From contig CALUWK010000005.1 in the NCBI GenBank assembly GCA_944324475.1, positions 1 through 64,000 of the forward strand: a DNA stretch of 64,000 nt. The letters are read 5' to 3'. The translations under genes and the position numbers were made by a program. This stretch comes from Candidatus Gastranaerophilales bacterium. GTDB lineage: Bacteria > Cyanobacteriota > Vampirovibrionia > Gastranaerophilales > Gastranaerophilaceae. The notes under the pieces are model-generated. The model worked only from the letters and a program-made list of their open reading frames with translations, had not been told where the DNA came from and did no database searches. The number at the start of each line of letters is the position of its first letter. The stretch's first letter is position 1. Shown here piece after piece: positions 30,077 through 41,369 of this stretch.

Positions 30077-30090
<14 letters not shown>

Positions 30091-31402
30091 ATTATTAAGT
30101 AAAAAACTTGAAAGAACAATTTTTACTACTCCAACACATAATCAAAAAGCAATATTTAGTCAAAATTATGATTGTTTTTATAAAGATGATTTTTCTGAAA
30201 TTGAAGGATATGATAATCTTTCAAATCCAAAAACACACATACTAATGGCGCAAGGAAAAGCAAGTGACATCATGAATACAAAAAACACTTATTTTGTAAC
30301 CCAAGGCGCTACAGTTGCTATACTTGCTGCAATGAAAGCACTTATAAATCCAGCTGACAAAGTTCTTGTTGCTCGAAATTGCCATAAATCAATCTTTAGT
30401 GGATTGGTTATTACTGCAGGTTGTGTAGATTGGTTTATGCCTGAAACTGATAAAAGTTGGGGAATATATACAAAAATTAATCCAAAAAAATTAGAGTCCA
30501 CGCTTCAATTAAATAAATATAAAGCATTTATTATGACTAGTCCCACTTATGAAGGTGTAAATTCTAATATAAAAAAAATAGCAGAGATATGCAAAAAATA
30601 CGACACTTACTTAATTGTTGACGAGGCACATGGATCTTTATATAATTTTTCTGATATTCTTCCTCAAACAGCAATTAACCAAGGGGCTGATGTTTCAATT
30701 AATTCTCTCCATAAAACGGCTGGAGCACTCAATCAAACAGCACTTTTAAACATAAACAAAAATATTAGAAATACAGATTCTAATATTTTTCAAAAAGCTT
30801 TAAATCTTTTTCATACTACATCACCTTCTTATCCTCTTTTAGCAAATATCGAAGCATGCCTTACCTATCTTAATTCAAAAAAAGGGTATGATGAAATTCA
30901 AAATTTATTACTTGAAATAGATAAATTTAAAAATGAGCTTAAAAGATATGGGGTTGAATTTTTTGAAGATGAATTCCATGATCCAACTAAACTTTTTTTA
31001 AAAAAAGATGGACTTAGTGGATTTGACTTGTCTGAGTTTATGTATAAAGATTTTAAAATTGAAGATGAATTAAATAATTCTATAGGTTGTATGTATTTAT
31101 GCGGAATTGGAACTACAAAACAAAAACTTGAAAAACTTAAAGTCGCCTTAAAAAAAATTCAAACTAATCCTTCATTTGAACCAATTTATACGGAATTTCA
31201 ACCTTTTCCATTGGTTAAAATTCAACCTGTAGATACTTTTAACAGAGACTACATTTTTATAAACAAACAAGATTCACTTTTGAAAATATCAAATAAAATG
31301 ATTATTCCTTATCCTCCTGGAATAGGTCTTTTATACCCAGGTGAAGCTATACAAAAATGGCATTTAGACTATTTAGATAAAGATGTTGAGGTAATTATAT
31401 AA
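30077..31402 (+). CDS. Orn/Lys/Arg decarboxylase family PLP enzyme
   Basis: Fold-type I PLP decarboxylase. 441 residues, the short form lacking the N-terminal wing domain of E. coli enzymes, like the Gram-positive and cyanobacterial versions. FVTQGATVAILAAMKAL binds the PLP phosphate, and H103 in RNCHKSI stacks on PLP. VDEAHGSLY carries the aspartate contacting the ring nitrogen, and K213 in NSLHKTAG forms the Schiff base. Probably makes agmatine, cadaverine or putrescine; substrate not decided. Its stop is directly followed by the deoB ATG. No Shine-Dalgarno. Confidence 0.9.
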
Positions 31403-32530
31403 ATGAAAAGAGCAATAGTTATCGTAATTGATTCAATGGGAATTGGTGCTCTGCCTGATGCAGAAGAATTTAATGACGATATGAGCGTTAATACGCTTTG
31501 CAATATTGCAAATGCACAAAATGGTTTAAAAGTTCCAAATTTAGAAAAGCTTGGATTGGGTAACATAAAAGATATAAAAGGTGTTAAAAAGACCAATGTA
31601 CCTGCTGCAGACTATGGCATTTTAAACATGAAATCAAAGGGGAAAGATACAACAACTGGACATTGGGAACTTATGGGAATAATTTTAGATAACCCCTTTA
31701 AAACTTACCAAAAATTTGATGAAAAAATTATAGATAAATTTATTTCAGAAACTAATTGTAAGGGCATACTGGGTAATTATCCAGCATCTGGAACTAAAAT
31801 AATTGAAGAATTAAATGATATTCACCAAAAAACCAAATTTCCAATTATATATACCTCTGCAGATAGCGTATTTCAAATCGCTCTTGATATCGATTTAATT
31901 CCGCAAGAAACATTATATCAATGGTGTATAATCGCAAGAAAAATATTAAATGATTATAATGCTGGAATTTCGAGAGTTATAGCCCGACCATATAGAGTAA
32001 TTGATGGCAAACCCGCAAGAATCGGCTCTCTAAGACATGATTATTCTATTAAACCGCCTAAAGACACTGTTTTAAATATTTTAGAAAAAAACAATAAAAA
32101 AGTTCTTGGGATAGGAAAGATTTATGACATTTTTTCAGGTAGTGGCATTTCTGAAAAAATATCAACAAAAGGTAACACTGATGGTTTAAATCAGACATTA
32201 ACAGCAATTAAAAATTCTAATTGTGACTTAATATTCACAAATTTAGTTGACACAGATATGTTATATGGGCACAGACGAGACAGTTTAGGTTATAAAATAG
32301 CAATAGAAGAAATTGATTCCTACATACCTTATTTTATAAATGCCATGAGTGAAGATGATATCTTAATTATAACAGCTGATCATGGTTGCGATCCTACATA
32401 TAAAGGATCTGATCATACTAGAGAATGTGTGCCCTACCTAATGTTTAAAAAAAATTATATTGGCAAATCAATAGGAATAAAAGATAGTTTTGTCTATGTT
32501 AGTGAAATAATAAAAAAACATCTTTTATAA
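31403..32530 (+). CDS. deoB: phosphopentomutase DeoB
   Basis: Interconverts ribose/deoxyribose 1- and 5-phosphates in nucleoside salvage. 375 residues in the alkaline phosphatase superfamily. Metal and phosphate motifs are VIDSMGIGALPDAEEF, DTTTGHWELMG (phosphorylated threonine region) and ITADHGCDPTYKGSDHTRE. The ATG follows the decarboxylase stop with no gap; GAGG lies about 11 nt upstream. Ends 27 bp from convergent leuS. Confidence 0.96.
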   Translation: MKRAIVIVIDSMGIGALPDAEEFNDDMSVNTLCNIANAQNGLKVPNLEKLGLGNIKDIKGVKKTNVPAADYGILNMKSKGKDTTTGHWELMGIILDNPFKTYQKFDEKIIDKFISETNCKGILGNYPASGTKIIEELNDIHQKTKFPIIYTSADSVFQIALDIDLIPQETLYQWCIIARKILNDYNAGISRVIARPYRVIDGKPARIGSLRHDYSIKPPKDTVLNILEKNNKKVLGIGKIYDIFSGSGISEKISTKGNTDGLNQTLTAIKNSNCDLIFTNLVDTDMLYGHRRDSLGYKIAIEEIDSYIPYFINAMSEDDILIITADHGCDPTYKGSDHTRECVPYLMFKKNYIGKSIGIKDSFVYVSEIIKKHLL

Positions 32531-32557
32531 AATATATAAGGATAGCATCGTTTTATT

Positions 32558-35026
32558 TTATTTAACAACTATATTAACCAATTTATTAGGGACAACTATT
32601 GTTTTTACAATAACTTTGTCTTTTGTAAAATCGGAAGCCTTAGGTGCGGACATAGCTATCTTTTCCAATTCATCATTTGCTAAATCTGATTCAACTTCTA
32701 TCTTATCTTTTATTTTACCGTTAACTTGAATTATTAATGTAATACTAGCAGTTTTAGCTAAATTATCATCATAACTGCACCAAGGTAAATCATGAATAGA
32801 GCCGCTGAATCCAAGTGATGAATATATTTCTTGTGACATAAAAACTAACACCGGAGAAATTAACTTTAATAAAGTCATAAGTGCAAAACTTAAAACATCG
32901 TAGTTAATTTCACTGTCATTTTTTATATATTCATATATTGAATTAACAAACTCTCTGTATCTAGAAATTACAGTATTAAATTGAAACTCAGTTTCAATAT
33001 CTTTTGTTATTTTTTTTACTGAAATATGGGTTTCTCGAACTAAATTTGCATCTTTTTTTGTCAAATTGCAAAAATCAAAAGAGTAATCTTTTTTGATTTT
33101 AGTCTGAAACATGGAATATAATCTATATACTCTGCAAATAAATTTATAACATCCGTCAACTCCAGCATCAGTCCAGTCAAAATCACGAGCAGGCGGTGAG
33201 TCAGACAAAATAAAAAGTCTAGCAGCATCTGCTCCGTAATTTTCATATATTTCATCAGGATCAACTGTATTACCCTTAGATTTAGACATTTTTGATCCAT
33301 CTTTTAAAACCATACCTTGAGTCAATAAATTTTTAAAAGGTTCACTAAAATCCAGCAATCCCATATCTCGTAATGCTTTTGTAAAAAACCTAGAGTATAA
33401 AAGATGTAATATTGCATGTTCAATTCCACCGATATATTGATCAACAGGCAACCATTTATTAACTAGGTCTTTGTTAAAACATTTCTGGTCATTCTTTGCA
33501 TCACTATACCTCATATAATACCAACTTGAACAAACAAAAGTATCCATAGTGTCTGTCTCTCTCTGAGCTTTAGATCCGCATATCGGACACACAGTATCTT
33601 TAAATGTAGGACTTGTTTCTACAGGCGAAACACCATGAACAGAAAAATCGACATCTTTTGGTAACAATACAGGCAAATCCTTTTCCGCAACAGGAACAGT
33701 ACCACATTTTGGACAATAAACAACAGGGATAGGAGCTCCCCAATATCTTTGTCGAGAAATTAACCAATCTCGCAATCTATATTGAGTCTTAAAATCCCCA
33801 AAGCCCATTTCTTTTGCATATTTTGTAATTTCTTGACGAGCATCTTCTGTGCAAATACCATTAAATTGTGCACTATTAACTAGTTTACCCTGTTTATTTT
33901 CAAAACATTCGCCTTCTTTAAATCCTTCTCCATTAATAACTTGAATCATAGGAAGATTATATTTCTTTGCAAATTCAAAATCTCTGCTATCATGATATGG
34001 AACCGCCATTACAGCGCCCGTACCATAATCAACAAGAGCGTAATCTGCAACCCATACAGGACAAATTCTTCCCGTAAAAGGATTAATAATATGGGTCCCC
34101 AGAGGAACACCTGTTTTTTGTCTTTGCGTAGACAAACGCTCTATTTCAGAAAGCTTTTTAGCATTATTTCTATATTCTTCAACATTTTTTTTATTTTCAG
34201 GAGTTGTTAATTTTTCAATATCTCTATACTCAGGCGCTACAACAAGATATGTAACTCCATAAACAGTATCCGCTCTTGTTGTATAAACCGGAATTTCAAG
34301 ACCTTCAATTTCTTTTACTTTGAATTTAATAATTGCCCCACTCGATTTACCAATCCAATTAGATTGCATGGTCTTGACATTATCACCCCAACCGGTTAAT
34401 AAATCCAAATCATCTAATAATTCTTGTGAATATTCCGTAATTTTAAAGAACCACTGTGATAAATTTTTCTTAGTTACTTCACAGTCGCACCTCCAGCACC
34501 TTCCATCTATAACTTGCTCATTTGCAAGAACTGTATGACAATTTTCACACCAATTAACCGGAGCAGTTTTTTTGTATGCAAGACCTTTTTTAAATAATTG
34601 AATAAAAAGCCATTGAGTCCACTTATAGTATTCAGGAAGACAAGTAGTAACTTCGCGATCCCAATCTACAGACAATCCAAGCATTTTAAGCTGTTTTTTC
34701 ATGTACTCAATATTATCCAAAGTCCATTTTTCTGGATTTGCCCCATGTTGTATCGCAGCATTTTCTGCAGGTAAACCAAAACTATCCCATCCCATAGGGT
34801 GAAGAACATTATAGCCTTGTGCTCTTTTGAACCTTGCAACAACATCGGTTATTGTATAATTTCTAACATGTCCCATATGTAACTTGCCTGATGGATAAGG
34901 AAACATAGACAATGCATAATATTTTGGCTTAAGAGAATTATCGTCAACTTTATAAGGTTTTTCTTTTTCCCATATATCAAACCATTTTTTTTCAATTTTT
35001 TGTGGGTAGTATTCTTTTTCTAACAT
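32558..35026 (-). CDS. leuS: leucyl-tRNA synthetase
   Basis: Class Ia synthetase charging tRNA-Leu. 822 residues. HIGH appears as PSGKLHMGHVRNY, KMSKS as DGSKMSKSKGNTVDPD. The CP1 editing domain has TTRADTVYGVTYLV and YGTGAVMAVP. A zinc-ribbon-like CENCHTVLANEQVIDGRCWRC is present, with a second CPKCG / CPICG pair. AGGA precedes the ATG. It follows thrC by 8 bp, so hom-thrC-leuS looks like an operon joining threonine synthesis and leucine charging. No T-box is present. Confidence 0.97.
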   Translation of the reverse strand: MLEKEYYPQKIEKKWFDIWEKEKPYKVDDNSLKPKYYALSMFPYPSGKLHMGHVRNYTITDVVARFKRAQGYNVLHPMGWDSFGLPAENAAIQHGANPEKWTLDNIEYMKKQLKMLGLSVDWDREVTTCLPEYYKWTQWLFIQLFKKGLAYKKTAPVNWCENCHTVLANEQVIDGRCWRCDCEVTKKNLSQWFFKITEYSQELLDDLDLLTGWGDNVKTMQSNWIGKSSGAIIKFKVKEIEGLEIPVYTTRADTVYGVTYLVVAPEYRDIEKLTTPENKKNVEEYRNNAKKLSEIERLSTQRQKTGVPLGTHIINPFTGRICPVWVADYALVDYGTGAVMAVPYHDSRDFEFAKKYNLPMIQVINGEGFKEGECFENKQGKLVNSAQFNGICTEDARQEITKYAKEMGFGDFKTQYRLRDWLISRQRYWGAPIPVVYCPKCGTVPVAEKDLPVLLPKDVDFSVHGVSPVETSPTFKDTVCPICGSKAQRETDTMDTFVCSSWYYMRYSDAKNDQKCFNKDLVNKWLPVDQYIGGIEHAILHLLYSRFFTKALRDMGLLDFSEPFKNLLTQGMVLKDGSKMSKSKGNTVDPDEIYENYGADAARLFILSDSPPARDFDWTDAGVDGCYKFICRVYRLYSMFQTKIKKDYSFDFCNLTKKDANLVRETHISVKKITKDIETEFQFNTVISRYREFVNSIYEYIKNDSEINYDVLSFALMTLLKLISPVLVFMSQEIYSSLGFSGSIHDLPWCSYDDNLAKTASITLIIQVNGKIKDKIEVESDLANDELEKIAMSAPKASDFTKDKVIVKTIVVPNKLVNIVVK

Positions 35027-35034
35027 GTTTTTTC

Positions 35035-36087
35035 CTACAATCTTATAATTTTAACTATATCATCAATTTTTGAACTTGTTTTATTAATTAAATTATTTGA
35101 ATACTCCATGGCATTATTGGGATCTTTTAATCCATTTCCAGTTAAAACACATACAACAGTAGAATTTGGTATAACATATTCTTTCAATTTAATTAATCCT
35201 GCAACACTTGAAGCAGAAGCAGGCTCACAAAACACACCCTCTGTACGAGTTAATAGAACATAAGCATCCAAAATTTCTTTATCTGAAACCATATCTATTT
35301 TGCCATACGATTCTTCAAGCGCAATTTTTGCTTTATCCCAACTTGCAGGATTACCTATTCTTATTGCAGTTGCAATCGTTTCAGGATGATCTATTTTATG
35401 TCCCAAAACAATCGGTGCAGCACCTTCTGCCTGAATGCCAAACATTTTTGGAAGTTTAGACGATTTTTTTTCAGAATAATATTCCTTATATCCTTTCCAA
35501 TACGCAGTAATATTACCTGCATTACCAACCGGTATAAAATGATAATCAGGAGCATTTCCTAAATCATCAACAATTTCAAATGCACCCGTCTTCTGCCCTT
35601 CGATTCTATATGGGTTAACAGAATTTACTAATGTAATAGGATAGTTAGCAGAAATTTCTCTAACTGCATCAAGAGCTTCATCAAAATTCCCGTCTATTGC
35701 AATAATATTTGCTCCGTACATCATTGCTTGAGAAAGTTTACCCATTGCAATATGACCATCGGGAATAAGTACGCAACATTTCATCTGCGCTCTTGCTGCA
35801 TAAGCAGCCGCAGAAGCAGAAGTATTACCTGTAGAAGCACATATAACTGCTTTAGAACCAGCTTCTTTTGCTTTACTTACAGCCATTGTCATGCCTCTGT
35901 CTTTAAAACTACCCGTCGGATTTAAACCTTCATATTTCAAAAATAAATTAATGTTAAGTCCTATTTCAGATGCCAAATTATCAGCCTTAATTAAAGGTGT
36001 AGCCCCTTCACAAAGTGACACAACAGGTGTTTTGTCATTAACAGGCAAATATTTTCTATACTTTTCGATTAATCCTGTATATTTCAT
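35035..36087 (-). CDS. thrC: threonine synthase
   Basis: PLP enzyme converting O-phosphohomoserine to threonine. 350 residues, the short class found in B. subtilis and cyanobacteria. K62 in [11 protein letters not shown] binds [21 protein letters not shown] and [18 protein letters not shown] form the phosphate cup. The start codon touches the stop codon of hom (TAG-ATG), so translation is coupled. Confidence 0.96.
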   Translation of the reverse strand: MKYTGLIEKYRKYLPVNDKTPVVSLCEGATPLIKADNLASEIGLNINLFLKYEGLNPTGSFKDRGMTMAVSKAKEAGSKAVICASTGNTSASAAAYAARAQMKCCVLIPDGHIAMGKLSQAMMYGANIIAIDGNFDEALDAVREISANYPITLVNSVNPYRIEGQKTGAFEIVDDLGNAPDYHFIPVGNAGNITAYWKGYKEYYSEKKSSKLPKMFGIQAEGAAPIVLGHKIDHPETIATAIRIGNPASWDKAKIALEESYGKIDMVSDKEILDAYVLLTRTEGVFCEPASASSVAGLIKLKEYVIPNSTVVCVLTGNGLKDPNNAMEYSNNLINKTSSKIDDIVKIIRL

Positions 36088-37356
36088 CTACATAACCCTT
36101 ATTCTATTTAAAACCTTAATTTCTGATGTTTTCTCCACATCTTTAATCATTAAATTAATATCTTTTTCAAAACACTCCTCGGTTATAACAATGATAGTTG
36201 CGCTTCTGTCGTCATTAACACCTTTTTGCAATATACATGAAAGATTTATATTAAATTTACCACATGCTAGTCCAATTTTTCCTATTGTTCCAGGAGTGTT
36301 GACGGCATTTATCCTTAGGTAATAACAATTAACCGTATCGTCAATATTAATTTGTTTTGCATATTCACTATGATGACAAACGGTCATTGGTAAAATTTTA
36401 TTTTTTTCCTTAATTTCTGATTTTATTGTTAAAATATCACCCACAACAGAACTAGCAGTCGGAAATTCTCCAGCACCCGCACCAACAAACATAACTTCGC
36501 CAACCGGAAAACCTTTCAATAAAATTGCATTTGTTGCATTTTTAATATCTGCCAGTGATTGATTTTTAGAAACAAGCACAGGATGGACCCTAATGTCAAG
36601 CATGTCGGATTCTTGATTAATGCACATTTTTTTTGCTTGAGCAACTAACTTTATTTTATACCCAAATTCATCAGCAAGCTTTATATCAATAGATGAAATA
36701 TTTGTTATGCCTTCATGATAAATTTTACCTATATCAATACGTTTATTAAATACTATATTTGAAAGGATTGCAATTTTATACATAGCATCAAATCCTTCCA
36801 CATCGCCTTTTGGATTGGTTTCGGCATAGCCTAGTTGCTGCGCTTTTAAAAGACATTCATCATAGCTTAAATTTTCTTCTTCCATCTTAGTTAAAATATA
36901 ATTCGTAGTACCGTTTAATATACCTGCAACCTCAGAAAAAACATTTGCACTAAGGCTTGTTTTAATAGGATAAATAAGCGGAATACCACCAGCAACTGCA
37001 GCTTCATACATAATTACAACATTATTTTTCCTTGCTAAATCAAATAATTCCGAACCATGTCTTGCAAGCAACTCTTTATTTGCAGTTACTATATGCTTTT
37101 TATTTCTAATTGCAATTTTTAATAAATCGAAAACTTCTAATCCTCCTGCAACCTCAACAATTACGTCAATATCAGGATTATTAACAATATCAAGAGGATT
37201 ATCAGTTATGCTATCAACACTAATATCACGCTTTTTTGAAAGATTTTTAACTGCCACACAAACAATTTCAATATCATGCATCCCAGACAACACTTTAACA
37301 ACACCTTGTCCAACTGTGCCGAGACCAATTATTCCCAATTTTAATTTTTTTTCCAT
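36088..37356 (-). CDS. hom: homoserine dehydrogenase with ACT domain
   Basis: Reduces aspartate semialdehyde to homoserine. 422 residues. NAD(P)-binding GLGTVGQGVVKVL (residues 11-23); catalytic segment VAGGIPLIYPIKTSL and GILNGTTNYIL; YAETNPKGDVEGFDA; a C-terminal ACT domain (about 345-422, YYLRINAVNTPGTIGKI) for threonine feedback. No aspartokinase fusion. No Shine-Dalgarno: TATTAT (37363-37368) lies 6 nt before the ATG. First gene of hom-thrC-leuS, divergent from gltX. Confidence 0.96.
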   Translation of the reverse strand: MEKKLKLGIIGLGTVGQGVVKVLSGMHDIEIVCVAVKNLSKKRDISVDSITDNPLDIVNNPDIDVIVEVAGGLEVFDLLKIAIRNKKHIVTANKELLARHGSELFDLARKNNVVIMYEAAVAGGIPLIYPIKTSLSANVFSEVAGILNGTTNYILTKMEEENLSYDECLLKAQQLGYAETNPKGDVEGFDAMYKIAILSNIVFNKRIDIGKIYHEGITNISSIDIKLADEFGYKIKLVAQAKKMCINQESDMLDIRVHPVLVSKNQSLADIKNATNAILLKGFPVGEVMFVGAGAGEFPTASSVVGDILTIKSEIKEKNKILPMTVCHHSEYAKQINIDDTVNCYYLRINAVNTPGTIGKIGLACGKFNINLSCILQKGVNDDRSATIIVITEECFEKDINLMIKDVEKTSEIKVLNRIRVM

Positions 37357-37426
37357 AGAAAAATAATAACATAAATTTATTTTTGTAGTAACATAAACTT
37401 AAAAGTTATTTAATGAGGATATAATC

Positions 37427-38869
37427 ATGGCTAATACGGAAGAAAAAGTTAGAGTCAGAATAGCACCGTCTCCATCCGGAAATTTACATATTGGAACTGC
37501 AAGAACCGCGCTTTTTAATTATCTTTTTGCAAAAAAAACAGGCGGAAAATATGTTTTAAGAATAGAAGATACCGATTTAGACAGAAGCTCAGAAGCATAT
37601 AAACAAAATATTTTCGATAGTTTAAAAGCTCTGGGGCTTAATTGGGATGAAGGTCCTGATGTCGGAGGAAATTACGGTCCATATAAACAGTCAGAAAGAT
37701 TTGATATATACCCTAAGTTTGCTCAAATGTTAATAGACAAGGGTTATGCCTATGAGTGTTTTTGCTCGAATGAAGATTTAGACGAAGAACACAGAATTGC
37801 TGAACAAAAGAAAATACCATACAAATACTCAAGAAAATGCTTAAATTTAACTAAAGAAGAAAAAGATGCACTAAAAGCAAAAGGCATTGTTCCTTCAATT
37901 AGATTTAAAGTTGATGCTAAAGAATTAATATTTAATGACCTTGTAAAAGGAGAATTAAAATTTGATACGGGATTGATTGGCGACTTTGCAATAATGAAAT
38001 CAAACGGAACTCCGACATATAATTTTGCCGTAGTTATTGATGATATGCTTATGGAAATTACCCATGTAATAAGGGGTGAAGACCATATTTCAAATACTCC
38101 TAAACAAATTTTAATATATGAAGCGTTAGGCGCAAAAGTTCCAAAATTCGGACATCTAGGGATGATATTAGCTCCAGATAGAAGCAAACTTTCAAAACGT
38201 CACGGCGCGACCGCAGTTTCTGATTTTATTAAGGAAGGATATTTAACCGATGCTCTGCTAAATTTTGTTGCACTTTTAGGATGGGCACCTTCAGATGGAG
38301 TTGAAATTAAAAACGTTGATGAAATCGCCGCCGATTTTCGCATAAATGAAGTTTCAAGCTCAAATTCAATTTTTGAATACGAAAAATTAAATTGGATGAA
38401 TGGGCAATATATTAAAAAAATGAATATTTCAAAATTAACAGACTTAGCCTTACCATTTTTAAATGATTATAACCTTTCAAAATATACAAGAAAACAACTT
38501 GAACACATAATAGAAGTTACTCGTGAACCAATTACACTTCTAAAAGATTTAAAATATGATACACAATATTTCTTTGAAACCCCCGACTACACAGAAGTAA
38601 AAGACATACTTGAAAGTGATTTGTCAAAAGATGTTCTAAATAAATTTAAAGAAGAAATTGTCGACTATGATTTTGAAAACGAACAAGATATACACGATAA
38701 ACTTGCTAATTTCAGAATATTTTTCAAAGAAAATAAAGGTTACAAACCTAAAGAAACAATGTGGGCTATTAGAGCAGCTCTAACCGGCAGAACAAGAGGG
38801 GCCGATATGGTCGCAATAATTCAAATTCTAGGAAAAGATGAAGTTATAAAAAGATTAAACAACATATAA
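37427..38869 (+). CDS. gltX: glutamyl-tRNA synthetase
   Basis: Class Ib synthetase. 480 residues. HIGH as PSPSGNLHIGTARTALFN, KMSKS as DRSKLSKRHGATAV, with HVIRGEDHISNTPKQI between. Whether it is discriminating or also charges tRNA-Gln cannot be read from these motifs; gatCAB is not in the window. GAGG lies 8 nt before the ATG. Ends in a terminator shared with nadC. Confidence 0.97.
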   Translation: MANTEEKVRVRIAPSPSGNLHIGTARTALFNYLFAKKTGGKYVLRIEDTDLDRSSEAYKQNIFDSLKALGLNWDEGPDVGGNYGPYKQSERFDIYPKFAQMLIDKGYAYECFCSNEDLDEEHRIAEQKKIPYKYSRKCLNLTKEEKDALKAKGIVPSIRFKVDAKELIFNDLVKGELKFDTGLIGDFAIMKSNGTPTYNFAVVIDDMLMEITHVIRGEDHISNTPKQILIYEALGAKVPKFGHLGMILAPDRSKLSKRHGATAVSDFIKEGYLTDALLNFVALLGWAPSDGVEIKNVDEIAADFRINEVSSSNSIFEYEKLNWMNGQYIKKMNISKLTDLALPFLNDYNLSKYTRKQLEHIIEVTREPITLLKDLKYDTQYFFETPDYTEVKDILESDLSKDVLNKFKEEIVDYDFENEQDIHDKLANFRIFFKENKGYKPKETMWAIRAALTGRTRGADMVAIIQILGKDEVIKRLNNI

Positions 38870-38872
38870 AAT

Positions 38873-38898
38873 AAAAAGAGGTAAAAGCCTCTTTTTTT
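38873..38898. terminator. terminator between gltX and nadC
   Basis: Stem AGAGG / CCTCT with loop TAAAAG, preceded by A5 and followed by T6, so it can work in both directions. It sits between the 3' ends of two convergent genes. Confidence 0.8.
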
Positions 38899-39757
38899 AA
38901 GGATTATAATCAAAAGCCAAATCCAAAGTCGGAGCTTTCATTACTATTGCACTTGTAGATATAATATCAACTCCCGTCATTGCAATTTGTTCAATATTAT
39001 CCAAAGTAACACAACCTGAAGCTTCAACTATAGCCTTATTGTTTATTAGTTCACAACACTCTTTCATTTGATTACAAGACATATTATCTAACATAATAAT
39101 ATCAGCTTTAGCCAAAATCGCTTCTCTCACTTGTTCAATGGTATCGCACTCGACTTCTATTTTATGAGCATGAGACAAATTTTTTCTAACTTCTTTCACG
39201 GCACTTATAATAGAACCACCCAAAAGTGCAATATGATTATCTTTTAACATAACACAATCAGACAAATTAAACCTGTGAAGATGTCCACCACCAACTTTAA
39301 CAGCATACTTTTCAAATATTCTAAAATTTGGTGTATTTTTTCTGGTATCTACAACTCTAACATTGTATTTATCAACTATAGATTGAAACTTGCGAGTATA
39401 TGTAGCTATTCCTGACAACTTTTGAATGAAATTTAGTGCAAGCCTCTCACCTGTCAAAATATAACGAGCATCTCCACATATTTTTGCTATTTTATCGCCC
39501 TTTTTAATCTCTTGTCCATCTGAAAAATAAAATTCAACCTTTATTTTATCCCCTGAAAGAATTTCAAAAACTCTTTCAAAAATTTGTCGGCCACATAATA
39601 CACCATCAACTCGGGCAGTTAAATATACCTCAAATTGAGGATTAATTATATTCGCACAAACCGCATCGGTCGTAATATCTCCATAATATAAGTCTTCTTT
39701 TAATGCAAATTTTATAAAATCATCAATTACGAAATCATTTAACAGAAATTTTGTCAT
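38897..39757 (-). CDS. nadC: nicotinate-nucleotide pyrophosphorylase NadC
   Basis: Converts quinolinate and PRPP to nicotinate mononucleotide. 286 residues from the ATG at 39757, which has AAAAGG 5 nt upstream; a GTG at 39763 has none. Signature VDTRKNTPNFRIFEKYAVKVGGGHLHR binds quinolinate, and MLKDNH and EVECDT follow. Overlaps the end of nadB by 23 bp. nadA is not in the window. Confidence 0.96.
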   Translation of the reverse strand: MTKFLLNDFVIDDFIKFALKEDLYYGDITTDAVCANIINPQFEVYLTARVDGVLCGRQIFERVFEILSGDKIKVEFYFSDGQEIKKGDKIAKICGDARYILTGERLALNFIQKLSGIATYTRKFQSIVDKYNVRVVDTRKNTPNFRIFEKYAVKVGGGHLHRFNLSDCVMLKDNHIALLGGSIISAVKEVRKNLSHAHKIEVECDTIEQVREAILAKADIIMLDNMSCNQMKECCELINNKAIVEASGCVTLDNIEQIAMTGVDIISTSAIVMKAPTLDLAFDYNP

Positions 39758-41369
39758 AAACACCTTTTAAACTTTCTAATTTTTCGTTTTCCTTTAATTC
39801 AAAAGCACAATAAGGAAAATCACCTCTAAAATGTGCGCCTAATGAATTTTTCCTCAAAATTGCAGCTTTAGTAATTTGTTCAGATACACAAAGGGCATTT
39901 TTAAATTCATATTTTAGTCTTGATTCAGCCACAACACTTTCAATTCTTAGTTTCAGGGCATTAATCTTTTCAAGCGCAATTTCAAGTGACATTTTTGTTC
40001 TTGTAATGCCAACATTTTCAGTCATTGTACTTTTTAATTCATCAAATAAAATTTTAATAAAATCCTCTTGCTTATTTGAAATAGAATCTTGATTAATAAA
40101 TTTATCAACAATATTTTTAACCTTTTCATCATTCTTTTTGGGTGGCAGATTAAAGTTTTTCAACAAATAGTCACAAAGACTGTTTGCAAAAACAACACAT
40201 TCCAATAAAGAATTTGACGCTAAGCGATTTGCTCCATGCAATCCGCTACAAGAACACTCCCCAATGGCATACAAATTTTTAACTGATGTCCTTGAATTAA
40301 TGTCAGTTCTGATTCCACCCATGAAGTAGTGTTCTGCCGGAACAACAGGAATTAAACCAGAATTTAAATCTATATCATTTTCAATACATAGTTTTGTGAT
40401 TGTAGGAAATCTATTTTTAAACTTCTCTATTCCAATTTGAGAAATATCTAAATTCACATGATTAGTCTTGGTTTTTTTCATCTGTTCAACAATAGCTCTT
40501 GCAACAACATCTCTGGGTGCAAGATCTGCCTGATGATGATAATTTTTTGCAAAATAATCTCCTTCTAAATCAACCAATTTTGCGCCCTCACCACGAACTG
40601 ACTCCGAAACGAGAGGCATGGTTCCTTTAGTTTTGCAATATAGAGCAGTCGGATGAAATTGAACAAATTCCATATCACAAATCTGAGCACCTGCTCTACA
40701 CGCAAGTGCAATACCATCGCCTGTAGAAACTGAAGGGTTTGTTGTATTTTTATATAATTGCCCAATTCCACCAGTAGCAAGAACTATACTTCCTGAATAT
40801 ATAGCTTCATAATAATCATTTTTCCAATTATAAGCAATTAAACCTTTACAATTCTTTGAATTATCCACAAGTAATTCTAATGCCATTGTATAATCATAAA
40901 CTTCAATATTAGTTGCAGACTTTAATTTCTTCAATAAAGCCTGTTCTATAACTCTACCTGTTGAATCACCATTAGAATGAAGAATTCTTGGATAACTGTG
41001 AGCGCCTTCAAGTGTAAAATCCAAAATGTTCTTATCATTTTTATCAAATTCCACACCAAATCTCATTAATTCCTCTATTGCAAATGAAGATTGTTTAGAA
41101 ACAAACTCAATAGTATTGATATCATTTAATCCACAACCTGCTTTTAGAGTATCTTTAATATGCGATTCGAAAGAATCACATTTATTAATTTCAGGTATTA
41201 CCGAGACTATACCACCTTGCGCCAGGGAAGATGAACCTGAAAACAATTCATCTTTTGTAATTAATAAAATTCCATCAGAACAAGTTTTGTTTTCTGATAA
41301 CTTATTTGCTAAAAATAGTCCGCTAATTCCACTACCTATAATTACTACACTGTATTTAGAATATCTCAT
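39735..41369 (-). CDS. nadB: L-aspartate oxidase NadB
   Basis: FAD enzyme oxidising aspartate to iminoaspartate, the first step of NAD synthesis; can use fumarate as acceptor without oxygen. 544 residues from the ATG at 41369, supported by AAGGA 7 nt upstream; a TTG at 41387 would add six. FAD motif VIIGSGISGLFLANKL; SSLAQGGI; EGAHSYPRILHSNGDSTGR; GGIRTD; GLHGANRLASNSLLE; C-terminal helical domain. Translationally coupled to nadC. Confidence 0.96.
   Translation of the reverse strand: MRYSKYSVVIIGSGISGLFLANKLSENKTCSDGILLITKDELFSGSSSLAQGGIVSVIPEINKCDSFESHIKDTLKAGCGLNDINTIEFVSKQSSFAIEELMRFGVEFDKNDKNILDFTLEGAHSYPRILHSNGDSTGRVIEQALLKKLKSATNIEVYDYTMALELLVDNSKNCKGLIAYNWKNDYYEAIYSGSIVLATGGIGQLYKNTTNPSVSTGDGIALACRAGAQICDMEFVQFHPTALYCKTKGTMPLVSESVRGEGAKLVDLEGDYFAKNYHHQADLAPRDVVARAIVEQMKKTKTNHVNLDISQIGIEKFKNRFPTITKLCIENDIDLNSGLIPVVPAEHYFMGGIRTDINSRTSVKNLYAIGECSCSGLHGANRLASNSLLECVVFANSLCDYLLKNFNLPPKKNDEKVKNIVDKFINQDSISNKQEDFIKILFDELKSTMTENVGITRTKMSLEIALEKINALKLRIESVVAESRLKYEFKNALCVSEQITKAAILRKNSLGAHFRGDFPYCAFELKENEKLESLKGVYDKISVK

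Noticed and set aside
35027-35034. T-box leader for leuS or hom
   Set aside because: leuS follows thrC by 8 bp and hom has a gap of 70 bp with no T-box sequence or terminator.
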